Source: DATAFF01 sp036257595 (GTDB taxonomy: Bacteria > Pseudomonadota > Alphaproteobacteria > Rhizobiales > Aestuariivirgaceae). From it: a stretch of 40,117 bases of DNA. The position numbers and the translations under genes were made by a program. Below the pieces are notes generated by a model that saw only the letters and a program-made list of their open reading frames with translations, was not told where the DNA came from and ran no database searches. The stretch lies in assembly GCA_036257595.1 (NCBI GenBank), contig DATAFF010000014.1, positions 1 to 40,117 on the forward strand, written 5' to 3'. Within the stretch, counting starts at the first letter, position 1. Every line of letters starts with the position of its first letter. Shown here one piece after another: positions 16,273-24,618 of the stretch.

Positions 16273-19200
16273 ATGCGGATCTTCACCGTCCCGCCCGACG
16301 TGCCCTTTCTCGCGGCACTCACGCGGGCCATAGGGGCCGGCGGTTTTCCGGAAGCCGGGCGCCCGCCGCCCGCTGCTGCCGAGCTGGCCCATTGGCGCAT
16401 TTTCCTGCCGACGCGGCGGGCCAAGGCGGCCCTGAGCGATATTTTCTATCGCCAGTCGGGGGGCGCCCGGCTGCTGCCGCGGATCAGCATCCTGGGCGGC
16501 CTGGACGAGGACGAGATCGAGCGCGATCGCGACCTCGATGCTCCCGATATTCCCCCCGCAATCGGCGAGTTCGAGCGCCGCTTTCTCCTCGCCCGCCTGA
16601 TCGCGGAATGGGCCCATGGCCGCCCCGACACCAGCCTGGCACGCCTCGATGCCGGCTCCGCCCATGTTCTCAGCCTCGCCACGAGCCTTGCCCGCCTGAT
16701 CGATTCATTCGACATCGAGAACATCCCTCTCGACAGCCTTGCCGAGCTGTTCCGCGGCGAGATGGCCGACCATCAGCGCGACGTCCTCGATTTCCTGGAC
16801 CACGTCCGCACCGGCTATCCGCGGCTTCTTGCCGAACAAGGCCGAATCGGCCCGCAGCAACGCCGCTCTCTCCTCATCGATCGCGAGGCGGTGCAGCTCG
16901 CCCGCGTCGGCAGCGCTCCGACGATCGCCGCCGGCTCCACCGGGTCGGTGCCGGCCACCGCCCGGCTGATGGCGGCAATTGCCCGGCTCGACAATGGCGC
17001 GGTGGTTCTGCCCGGCGTCGATCAGGATCTCGATGACGCGGCCTGGGCGGCGCTCTCGCCGCAGGATGCCCAGTTCGGCCTCAAGCTTCTGCTCGACCGA
17101 CTGGAGGTCGACCGTGCCGCCGTGCAGCTCCTGCCGGGGATCGATCAGCGCCGCCCCGGCCGCGCCCGCAGCTTCGTTCTGAGCGAGGCCATGCGCCCCG
17201 CCGCCACGACCGACCGCTGGCGCCAGGTGATCGCCGATCGCGGCGACAGCCTCGCCGACGGCGTTGCCGGGCTCAAGCTGATCTTTGCGCCCGACCAGCG
17301 CCTGGAAGCGGCGGCGATCGCCCTCATCATGCGCCGCACGATCGAGGAGCCGCAGCGCACCGCCACCCTGGTCACCCCCGACCGCAGCCTCGCCCGCCGC
17401 GTCAAGGCCGAGCTCGCGCGCTGGAACCTGCGCGTCGCCGATTCGGCCGGCGAGCCGCTGGCCCACACGCCGCAGGGCATGCTGGCCGCCCTGCTTCTTT
17501 CCGCCACCGAGCCCGAGCAGCTGGTGGCGCTGCTCGCCCACCCCGAGGCCACCTTCGGCTTCGACCGGTCCACCACCGCCTGGGCAGCCGGCCTCCTCGA
17601 AATCGCCCTGCTGCGCGGCTCGACGATCCGCCGCAGCCTCTCCGACCTCCCTGGCGCTCTCGAAGAGCTCGCCGCTCGCGATCCCGAAGATCGCGTTCAT
17701 CGTCTTGTCGACCTTATGAAGCCCGAGCATTGGGACGCTGTGCGGGTGCTTCTCCGGCAGCTCCTCGCCGCCCTGGGCGAGATTGCGACGCTGATGCAAG
17801 CCCGTGAGCCGCTTCCCCTTCAGCGCTTCCTTGGCGCCCACCGCGCCGCCATCGACAAGGCTCTCGCGCGCCCTGGCGCGACCGCCGTCGACAGCTTCTG
17901 GACGACAACTGGCGGTATCGCGCTCGCCCAGCTGTTCGACGAGATCGCGCAAGGCAGCGCCGACGCGCCGCCGATGAGCGGCGACGACTATCGATCGTTC
18001 TTCGATCGCGCCATGGCCGACATGGCGGTGCGCCTGCCCATTCCCGCCCACCAGCCGCTGCGCATCTTCGGCCTTCTCGAGGCCCGCCTGATGGCGAGCG
18101 ACGTGATGATTCTTGCCGGCCTCAATGAGCGCCTGTGGCCGCGCGAGCCCGAGACCGACCCCTGGCTCAACCGGCCGGAGCGCGAGCGGCTCGGCCTGCC
18201 GACTCCGGAGCGTCGGATCGGTCTCACCGCTCATGATTTCGTGCAATGCGCCGCTGCCTCCGAGACCTGGCTCCTGACATCCGCCAAGGTCGGCGGCCAT
18301 CCCGCGGTGGCGTCGCGCTTTCTCCTCCGCCTCGAAGCGCTGCTCGGCGCCGCTGGTCTCGCCGAGTCGCTACGGCCTGAAGAGGACTGGATCGGCTATG
18401 CCATCGGGCTCGACTTCGCGCCCGAGCACCGCCCGGTGGCGCAGCCGGCGCCGCGGCCGCCGGTCGCGCTGCGCCCGTCCGGTTTATCGGTCACCCGAAT
18501 CGACAAGCTCATCAGCGACCCGTACACCATCTATGCCGAGCAGATCCTCAAGCTCGAGGAGCTCGCGCCGCTGTGGCAGGAGGCCGGCGCTGCCGAGCGC
18601 GGCACGCTGCTCCATGACGCGCTCCGTCGCTTCTCCGAAGGCCCGCCCGCTCTCTCGCCCGAGGCCGCAGCCAAAAAGCTGATGGCGATCGTCGACGAGC
18701 TGATCGCCGGCGCCGATATCGGCATCGCCCAGGCCGCCTTCTGGCGCCAGGAGATGCGGCGCATCGCCGAATGGTTCGCGACCGAGGATGCCGAGCTCCG
18801 ACTCGACACCGACGCGCTCCACGCCGAGGTCAGGGGCGCGATCGCCTTGCCCCTCGGCGATGGTTCGCTCTTCCGCCTCTCCGCCCGTGCCGATCGCATC
18901 GACCGCAAGACCGACGGAACCTTGCGCCTCATCGACTACAAGACCGGTGCGCTCCCCTCATTCAACGACACCGCCGCGGGCTTCTCGCCGCAGCTCCTGC
19001 TCGAAGCCGTCATTGCCGAACGAGGCGGCTTCGAGAGCCTCTCCCCGGCCACCGTCAGCGAGCTCGTCTATTTCCATCTCACGGGGCGCGATCCGGCAGG
19101 CGAATGCAGGAGCCTCTCGGCCAGGCTTCGCGATCATCTCGACGGCGCCGAAGCCGGCGTGAAACGCCTGCTCACCGCCTGGCACAACGAGGCCCAGGCC

Positions 19201-19323
19201 TATTACCCGCACGTTCCGGACAATCATCAGCGCCACGACCGCTATGGTCACCTGTCGCGCTGGCGCGAATGGATCCACGCCTCCCTGGACAAGGTGGGCA
19301 CCGGCGAGGCCGACAATGGCTGA
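16273..19323 (+). CDS. addB: Double-strand break repair protein AddB
   Basis: AddB is the second nuclease subunit of the AddAB helicase-nuclease, which resects DNA ends for RecA-dependent recombination. The 1016-residue length fits the alphaproteobacterial form. The N-terminus (HWRIFLPTRRAKAALSDIF) and SVTRIDKLISDPYTIYAE in the C-terminal third are family landmarks. The PD-(D/E)XK nuclease is at about residues 855-900 with LSARADRIDRK and the catalytic LIDYKTGALP (Asp888, Lys890). No iron-sulfur cysteine cluster is apparent, unlike Bacillus AddB. The addA start overlaps the addB stop by 8 nt, indicating translational coupling. Confidence 0.95.
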   Translation: MRIFTVPPDVPFLAALTRAIGAGGFPEAGRPPPAAAELAHWRIFLPTRRAKAALSDIFYRQSGGARLLPRISILGGLDEDEIERDRDLDAPDIPPAIGEFERRFLLARLIAEWAHGRPDTSLARLDAGSAHVLSLATSLARLIDSFDIENIPLDSLAELFRGEMADHQRDVLDFLDHVRTGYPRLLAEQGRIGPQQRRSLLIDREAVQLARVGSAPTIAAGSTGSVPATARLMAAIARLDNGAVVLPGVDQDLDDAAWAALSPQDAQFGLKLLLDRLEVDRAAVQLLPGIDQRRPGRARSFVLSEAMRPAATTDRWRQVIADRGDSLADGVAGLKLIFAPDQRLEAAAIALIMRRTIEEPQRTATLVTPDRSLARRVKAELARWNLRVADSAGEPLAHTPQGMLAALLLSATEPEQLVALLAHPEATFGFDRSTTAWAAGLLEIALLRGSTIRRSLSDLPGALEELAARDPEDRVHRLVDLMKPEHWDAVRVLLRQLLAALGEIATLMQAREPLPLQRFLGAHRAAIDKALARPGATAVDSFWTTTGGIALAQLFDEIAQGSADAPPMSGDDYRSFFDRAMADMAVRLPIPAHQPLRIFGLLEARLMASDVMILAGLNERLWPREPETDPWLNRPERERLGLPTPERRIGLTAHDFVQCAAASETWLLTSAKVGGHPAVASRFLLRLEALLGAAGLAESLRPEEDWIGYAIGLDFAPEHRPVAQPAPRPPVALRPSGLSVTRIDKLISDPYTIYAEQILKLEELAPLWQEAGAAERGTLLHDALRRFSEGPPALSPEAAAKKLMAIVDELIAGADIGIAQAAFWRQEMRRIAEWFATEDAELRLDTDALHAEVRGAIALPLGDGSLFRLSARADRIDRKTDGTLRLIDYKTGALPSFNDTAAGFSPQLLLEAVIAERGGFESLSPATVSELVYFHLTGRDPAGECRSLSARLRDHLDGAEAGVKRLLTAWHNEAQAYYPHVPDNHQRHDRYGHLSRWREWIHASLDKVGTGEADNG

Positions 19324-22300
19324 TTCGCAGGACCATGCCGGCCGCCACCAATGGCGCGCCTCCGATCCGGCGCTCTCGGCCTTCGTCTCGGCCAATGCCG
19401 GATCGGGAAAGACCCATGTGCTGGTCGCCCGCGTGGTCCGCCTGATGCTGGCCGGAACCCCACCGGCGCGCATTCTGTGCCTGACTTTCACCCGAGCTGC
19501 CGCTGCCGAGATGGCCGAGCGGCTGTTCTCCACCCTGGCCGAATGGCTGAGCCTTTCCGATGAGGACCTGATCAAGGAGCTGCACGAGCTCACCGGCGAT
19601 GTCATCTTCAACGAGCGCCTCGCCGCGGCGCGCCGGCTGTTCGCCCGCGCCATCGAGACGCCCGGCGGTCTCAAGGTCCAGACCATTCACGCCTTTTGTG
19701 AGCGCCTGCTGCAGCGCTTTCCCGTCGAGGCCGGAGTGACGCCGGGCTTCGCCGTTCTCGACGAGACCGAGGCCACCGAGCTCCTGACCGAGGCACGCGA
19801 TCAGATCCTCGCCGAGATCTTCGATCACCATGATGGCGGCGATGCCGAGCTTTTCGCCACGCTGGCCCGCCATACCAATGGCGATCGGCTGAACACCCTG
19901 CTGCGCGAGCTGCTGACCAGCCGTCGCGCCGTCGTCAGCGCTCTGGCCGGCTCTCCCGATCTCGCCTTGAAGCTTGCCCGTGCCCTTGGCGCCCACCCCG
20001 GTGACAACCGGACCGGAATTGCGCAGGAGCTCTATGACGGCTGCGACCGCCCGGCCTATCGCCGCCTGCTCGCCGTGCTCGAAGCATATCCCGGAAAGGA
20101 GAACGATCGCCGCGCCGCCGGTGTCCAGGCACTTCTCGCAAGCAAGGAGCCGGCCGAATTCCTCAAGTGCATGGTCGACCTCTTCCACACGAAGGACGGC
20201 GCCTGTCGCGCCCAGCTGATGACGGCGCGGGCGGCCGCCGAGCGCCCCGATCTCCCGCCATTTCTCGACTCCGAATTGCGGCGGCTCGACAATGCCATCG
20301 AGCGGCTGAACGCCCTCGAGGTCGCCGGCGCATCTGCCGCACTTCTCGAGATCGCCGGCCGTATCGATGCCGTCTACTCCGCCGAGAAGCGCCGCCGCCA
20401 GCGCTACGATTATGACGATCTGATCGCCCTGACGCGCGCGCTTCTGGAAGGCCGCATGTCGCAATTCGTGCTCTACCGGCTCGACGGCGGCATCGATCAT
20501 GTTCTCATCGACGAGGCCCAGGACACGAGCGCCGATCAATGGGAGATCGTATCCCGGCTGACCGAGGAATTCTGGAGCGGCAACCCCTCGACGCTCGGCC
20601 CCCGCACCATCTTTGCGGTCGGCGATCCGAAGCAATCGATCTTCAGCTTCCAGGGCGCCGATCCGGCTCTCTTCGCGGCGATGCGTGATGAGTTCGCGAG
20701 CCGCGCCGCCGCCGCCCGCCTGCCGCTCGCGACCGTGCCGCTCGACGTCTCGTTCCGCTCTTCGCCCTTGCTTCTCGAGGCCGTCGATGCGCTGCTGCGG
20801 CAGGCCGAGTTCGGCGATGGCGCGGTGCACCAGGCGCGCCATGGCGAAATGGCCGGCATGATCGAGCTGTGGCCGGTGATCGGCCCCGCCGACCGCGCCG
20901 CCGCCACCCCATGGGAGCCGCCGACGGCCGGCCAGTTCGCCGAGACGCCGCGTCTCAAGGAGGCATGCCGGATCGCTCTGACCATTCGCCGGCTCATCGA
21001 CAGCGGCGAGTCGTTGAGTCCTGGCGGCCGCCCGATCCGCTATGACGACATCCTGATTCTCCTGCGCACCCGCACCACCCTGATGGATGCGATCGTCAGG
21101 AGCCTCAAGGCCTTCGGCATTCCCGTCGCCGGCGCCGACCGCCTCCGGCTCAACGATCACCTCGCCGTTCAGGATCTCGTGTCGCTCGGCAAATTCGTGC
21201 TCCTGCCGCGCGACGAGCTCAACCTCGCCGAGCTCCTGAAATCGCCGCTGGTCGCCCGCAACGATGGCGCCCCGATCGATGACGACGACCTTATCGCGCT
21301 GTGCGCCGGTCGCGGCCGACGCAATCTCTGGAGCGTCTTGCGCGAGGCCGCAGCCAGCCAGGGCAGCCCCTATTCGCAGGCAAGAGCGATGCTCGAGCGC
21401 TACCGTGCCGCTGCCAGGGGAATGACGCCCTTCGATTTCTACGCCGGCATTCTCACCGGTGGCGCCCGGCGATCGCTGATGGCCCGGCTCGGCACCGAGG
21501 CGATGGAGCCGATCGACGAGTTTCTCAACCTCGCCCTCGCCTTCGAATCCAACACCGCCACCCCGACTCTTGCCGGCTTTCTCGGCTGGTTCGACCGCGC
21601 CGTGCCGGAGATCAAGCGCGACATGGACGCCGCCCATGGGCAGGTCCGCGTGATGACCGTCCACGGCGCCAAGGGCTTGGAAGCCAACATCGTCATCCTG
21701 GCCGACACCTGCGACCTTCCCCATCAGGCCCAGGAGCCCTCGATCCTGTTTGCCGGCGACCAGGGGATCCCGTTTTGGAAGCTGCGCAAGCCCTACCGGG
21801 TGCCGGTCATCACGGCGCTCGTGGAGGAGGCCCGGGGTCGCACCACCGAGGAGATGAAGCGACTTCTCTATGTCGCGCTGACCCGCGCCCGCCACCGCCT
21901 CTATATCGCCGGCCATTGCAGCAAGGCCGAGCCCGATCCCAAGACCTGGTACTGCATGATCAAGAGCGCGCTCGCCAGCACCTTCGGCGCGATCGAAGCC
22001 AATTGCCAGGATGCCCTCGGCAGCCCCGCCTGGCGCTATCAGGCGAGCGGCGGTCCTCACCCCGGCGACAAACCGCGCCTCAACCGGCTGGCCATGCAGC
22101 CCGTCACGCCGCCGGCCTGGGCCGCCCGCGCCGCCGCACCGACCGTAAGCCGCGAGCCGAGGGCGCGGCCATCGCGATTGGACGAAAGCCTGCGGGTCGA
22201 CGACACTCGTCAGGCCGCCGCGTCAGCCGGGCCGCGATCCGGCCGCCGCTTTGCCCGCGGCATCCTTATCCATCGCCTGCTCGAGCTTCTGCCGCCGCTC

Positions 22301-22756
22301 GACGAGAGCCGCCGCGCCGACTTCGCCAGACGCTTCCTCGCCAGGCATGGCGGCGATCTCGCCGCCGCCGAGCGCCAGGCGCTGGTCGCCGACGCCATGA
22401 AGGTTCTGGGCCATCCCGATCTCGCGCCGCTCTTCGCGGCCGACAGCCTGGGCGAGGTCCCGCTGCTGGCGGAGATCGTTGTCGCCGGCCGCAGCATCGA
22501 GATTTCCGGCCAGATCGATCGCTTGAGCGTGACGCCGACGGCGGTCTTCATTGCCGACTACAAGAGCGACCGCACGCCTCCCAAGGCGGTCGACGATGTC
22601 AGCAAGGCCTATATTGGTCAGCTCGCCGCTTACCGCGCCGCCTTGCGCCAGATCTATCCCGATCGACCGGTGCGCGCCGCTCTGGTGTGGACCGAAGGGC
22701 CGACCATCATGGAGATCCCGCAGGCGCGGCTGGACCAAGCATTGGCAGAGCGGTGA
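19316..22756 (+). CDS. addA: Double-strand break repair helicase AddA
   Basis: AddA is the UvrD-like helicase plus nuclease subunit of AddAB. The ATG at 19316 overlaps the addB end. The 1146-residue protein has Walker A at ANAGSGKTHV (Lys32), LCLTFTRAAAAEM (motif Ia), Walker B HVLIDEAQDTS (Asp399, Glu400), GDPKQSIFSFQGA (motif III), VMTVHGAKGLEA (motif V, about 780) and LLYVALTRARHRLYIAG (motif VI, about 850). The C-terminal PD-(D/E)XK nuclease has QIDRL (Asp1068) and IADYKS (Asp1081, Lys1083). All key helicase and nuclease residues appear present. A heptamer hairpin element begins 4 nt after the stop. Confidence 0.96.
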   Translation: MADSQDHAGRHQWRASDPALSAFVSANAGSGKTHVLVARVVRLMLAGTPPARILCLTFTRAAAAEMAERLFSTLAEWLSLSDEDLIKELHELTGDVIFNERLAAARRLFARAIETPGGLKVQTIHAFCERLLQRFPVEAGVTPGFAVLDETEATELLTEARDQILAEIFDHHDGGDAELFATLARHTNGDRLNTLLRELLTSRRAVVSALAGSPDLALKLARALGAHPGDNRTGIAQELYDGCDRPAYRRLLAVLEAYPGKENDRRAAGVQALLASKEPAEFLKCMVDLFHTKDGACRAQLMTARAAAERPDLPPFLDSELRRLDNAIERLNALEVAGASAALLEIAGRIDAVYSAEKRRRQRYDYDDLIALTRALLEGRMSQFVLYRLDGGIDHVLIDEAQDTSADQWEIVSRLTEEFWSGNPSTLGPRTIFAVGDPKQSIFSFQGADPALFAAMRDEFASRAAAARLPLATVPLDVSFRSSPLLLEAVDALLRQAEFGDGAVHQARHGEMAGMIELWPVIGPADRAAATPWEPPTAGQFAETPRLKEACRIALTIRRLIDSGESLSPGGRPIRYDDILILLRTRTTLMDAIVRSLKAFGIPVAGADRLRLNDHLAVQDLVSLGKFVLLPRDELNLAELLKSPLVARNDGAPIDDDDLIALCAGRGRRNLWSVLREAAASQGSPYSQARAMLERYRAAARGMTPFDFYAGILTGGARRSLMARLGTEAMEPIDEFLNLALAFESNTATPTLAGFLGWFDRAVPEIKRDMDAAHGQVRVMTVHGAKGLEANIVILADTCDLPHQAQEPSILFAGDQGIPFWKLRKPYRVPVITALVEEARGRTTEEMKRLLYVALTRARHRLYIAGHCSKAEPDPKTWYCMIKSALASTFGAIEANCQDALGSPAWRYQASGGPHPGDKPRLNRLAMQPVTPPAWAARAAAPTVSREPRARPSRLDESLRVDDTRQAAASAGPRSGRRFARGILIHRLLELLPPLDESRRADFARRFLARHGGDLAAAERQALVADAMKVLGHPDLAPLFAADSLGEVPLLAEIVVAGRSIEISGQIDRLSVTPTAVFIADYKSDRTPPKAVDDVSKAYIGQLAAYRAALRQIYPDRPVRAALVWTEGPTIMEIPQARLDQALAER

Positions 22757-22760
22757 GTCG

Positions 22761-22810
22761 AGGCAGTAGGCTATAGGCAATAGGCAGTGATTGGTGTGCC
22801 TACTGCCGAC
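22761..22810. repeat. Heptamer hairpin element 3
   Basis: AGGCAGTAGGCTATAGGCAATAGGCAGTG is matched by CTACTGCC after a 10-nt spacer. It lies between the convergent addA and HxlR genes, where it could serve as a two-way terminator. It supplies the last codons (CGG CAG) and the TAG stop of the HxlR gene. Confidence 0.72.
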
Positions 22811-23327
22811 GAGTGGATAACGGCCGCCTCGGTCTCGACTCCGCCAGCACCTTTTCGTAAGCGGCGCGCAGCTCGGCAAAGACCTGGCGCGCGCCGGGCT
22901 TTTTGGGCGTGCCGAGATGCAGGGTGCGCAATTCTTCCATGAAGGCCATCCACATGTCCCGGCCGCCCTCCTCAAGGAGCTGAGCGCGGATGGACAGTTC
23001 ACGGCTGACCGGCAGGTGGCGGCGGCCCCAGGCGCCGAGCATCGCAAAGATCGGCACAAGCTCGATAGCCTTTTCGGTCAGGCTATAGATCGCCTTCTGC
23101 TTGTGGGTCGGGTCATCGGCCTTGGTGATCATGCCAAGATCGAGCAGGTGCTTCAGACGTGCCGACAGGATGTTGGAGGCAATGCCCTCCTCGGATTGCG
23201 AGAGCAGTTCGCGGAAATGCCGGCGGTTGCCGAACATCATGTCGCGAATAACGATCAGGCTCCAGCGATCGCCGAAGATTTCGAGGCTCAAATTGATGGG
23301 GCAACCGGATCTTTGCTCGTGGCGCAT
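22800..23327 (-). CDS. HxlR-family winged-helix transcriptional regulator
   Basis: The ATG at 23327 begins MRHEQRSGCPINLSLEIFGDRW, a standard HxlR start with the conserved cysteine and GDRWSLIVIRDMMF; a longer frame reaches 23381 but would cover the operator region. The 175-residue protein has the winged-helix DNA-binding domain (about 8-95) with ISQ-like recognition LLSQSEEGIASNILSARLKHL, and an extra C-terminal tail. HxlR regulators often sense reactive electrophiles or redox state through the cysteine (here Cys9) and control a divergent oxidoreductase gene, as here. The last residues and the stop are encoded by the heptamer element. Confidence 0.88.
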   Translation of the reverse strand: MRHEQRSGCPINLSLEIFGDRWSLIVIRDMMFGNRRHFRELLSQSEEGIASNILSARLKHLLDLGMITKADDPTHKQKAIYSLTEKAIELVPIFAMLGAWGRRHLPVSRELSIRAQLLEEGGRDMWMAFMEELRTLHLGTPKKPGARQVFAELRAAYEKVLAESRPRRPLSTRRQ

Positions 23328-23342
23328 GGGGGACTCTAAAAA

Positions 23343-23404
23343 AACCGATTGCAATATCGCATCGGTTGGTATAACTTGCAACTAGTTGCGAAATGCAACT
23401 GGTT
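23343..23404. promoter_or_regulatory. Divergent operator region between hxlR-like and reductase genes
   Basis: Two palindromes lie here. AACCGAT (23343-23349) and ATCGGTT (23361-23367) form a 7-bp inverted repeat with an 11-nt spacer. GCAACTAGTTGC (23378-23389) is a perfect 12-bp palindrome, and its half-site recurs as GCAACTGGTT at 23396-23405. A possible promoter for the plus-strand gene is TTGCAA (23349-23354) with TATAAC (23370-23375), spacing 15. HxlR dimers bind such sites, so autoregulation and control of the reductase are likely. Confidence 0.6.
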
Positions 23405-23442
23405 ATTTCGTGACAAGCCGCAAAGAGCAGAGGAGACGCGCG

Positions 23443-23994
23443 ATGAGACGACTGGTGGTTTGGAATTTGATGACGCTCGACGGCTATTTCGAGGGCCGGA
23501 ACCCATGGGACCTCGGCTTCCATGAGACGGTCTGGGGCGATGAGCTCAGGGCGTTCTCGCTCGAGCAGGGCAAGGAGATCGGCACGTTGCTCTTTGGGCG
23601 GCGCACCTATGAGGGCATGGCTGGCCACTGGACCACAGCGACCGGGGCAGTGGCCGACATGATGAACTCGGTCGAAAAGGCGGTGGCGACCCGCACGCTC
23701 GACGAGGCGACGTGGAACAACACGCGGCTTCTGAAGGGCGATGCGGTCGAGGCGGTCAGGCGTCTCAAGGCGGAGGACGGCAAGGATATCTACGTGATCG
23801 GCAGCGCTGACCTGCTCGCCTCGCTGCTTGCTGCCAGGCTCGTCGACGAATACCGCGTTTGCGTCGCCCCCGTGGTGCTGGGCGGGGGCAATCCGCTCTT
23901 CAAGCCGCAGGACCAGCAGGTCAAGATGCGCCTCGAAAGCGCGCGCCCGCTCAAAACCGGCGGGGTGATCCTGACCTATGCAGTGGGCGGGTAG
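23443..23994 (+). CDS. Dihydrofolate reductase/RibD C-terminal domain family protein
   Basis: The 183-residue protein has the DHFR-like fold of RibD C-terminal domains: an N-terminal MRRLVVWNLMTLDGYFEG strand-loop, LLFGRRTYEGMAGHW, IYVIGSADLLASLL and a closing VVLGGGNPLFK. Such stand-alone proteins are NADPH-dependent reductases of unknown substrate and are often controlled by a neighbouring HxlR or ArsR regulator. AGAGGAG precedes the ATG at 23443. It is divergent from the HxlR gene across a palindromic operator. It is unlikely to be the housekeeping DHFR. Confidence 0.88.
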   Translation: MRRLVVWNLMTLDGYFEGRNPWDLGFHETVWGDELRAFSLEQGKEIGTLLFGRRTYEGMAGHWTTATGAVADMMNSVEKAVATRTLDEATWNNTRLLKGDAVEAVRRLKAEDGKDIYVIGSADLLASLLAARLVDEYRVCVAPVVLGGGNPLFKPQDQQVKMRLESARPLKTGGVILTYAVGG

Positions 23995-24008
23995 CGACCG
24001 GGCTGTGA

Positions 24009-24070
24009 GTAGGCAGCTAGGCATTAGGCAGTGCGCGGAGCACTTCCCGACTGCCGACTGCCTACTACCT
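24009..24070. repeat. Heptamer hairpin element 4
   Basis: AGGCAGCTAGGCATTAGGCAGTG, a 14-nt spacer (24034-24047), then CGACTGCCGACTGCCTACTACC. Arms are complementary. It lies between the convergent reductase and YqhA-like genes and touches the latter's stop codon. Core order and spacer length equal those of elements 2 and 5. Confidence 0.75.
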
Positions 24071-24596
24071 AAATGTGCCTGTCCGACTCGGCAGGCTTCT
24101 TCTGTCCCGTCATGATGCGATCGAGGAGGCCGAGGAACACTGCCGAGAACACGAACACCATATGCATGATCGTCAGCCACATGATCTTGGAATTTTCATA
24201 CTGCGCCGCATTGAGGAATACCTGCAGGAGGTGGATCGACGAGATCGCCACAATTGTCGATGCCACCTTCACCTTGAGCGTGCCCGCATCGAGCTTGCCC
24301 AACCAGCTCAGCTTGGACTCGTCGGCTTGGTCGAAGCGGCTGACGAAATTCTCGTAGCCTGAGATCATCACCATGACGATGAGGCTGCCGACCAGCGCCG
24401 CATCGATCAGCCCAAGCATGGCAAGCACCGCCTCGGCCTCGCCGAAGGTCATCACCTTTGCCGCAGTTTCGATCAGCTTCTTGATGAAGGAGAGCGAATA
24501 GATCAGCAGCGCGGCGGAGAGCCCGAAATAGAACACCACCAGGATCCAGCGGCTTGCCAGGATCGTGTTCTCGATCAGGCGTTCAAGCGTCTTCAT
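24069..24596 (-). CDS. UPF0114 / YqhA family membrane protein
   Basis: The 175-residue protein begins at the ATG at 24596, preceded by AGAGAAGAG; a longer frame to 24692 would overlap the upstream gene. It has about four membrane helices, and the segments ENTILASRWILVVFYFGL and MISGYENFVSRFD match the YqhA/UPF0114 family (TIGR00645). The function is not established; it is a conserved inner-membrane protein. It lies 22 nt after iorB and is the last gene of the minus-strand run that starts with the ROK-like gene. Confidence 0.9.
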   Translation of the reverse strand: MKTLERLIENTILASRWILVVFYFGLSAALLIYSLSFIKKLIETAAKVMTFGEAEAVLAMLGLIDAALVGSLIVMVMISGYENFVSRFDQADESKLSWLGKLDAGTLKVKVASTIVAISSIHLLQVFLNAAQYENSKIMWLTIMHMVFVFSAVFLGLLDRIMTGQKKPAESDRHI

Positions 24597-24618
24597 CCGT
24601 CTCTTCTCTCGCTTCTGT

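Noticed and set aside
19172..22060. 962-residue minus-strand open frame
   Set aside because: It is antisense to addB and addA, whose helicase and nuclease motifs are complete.
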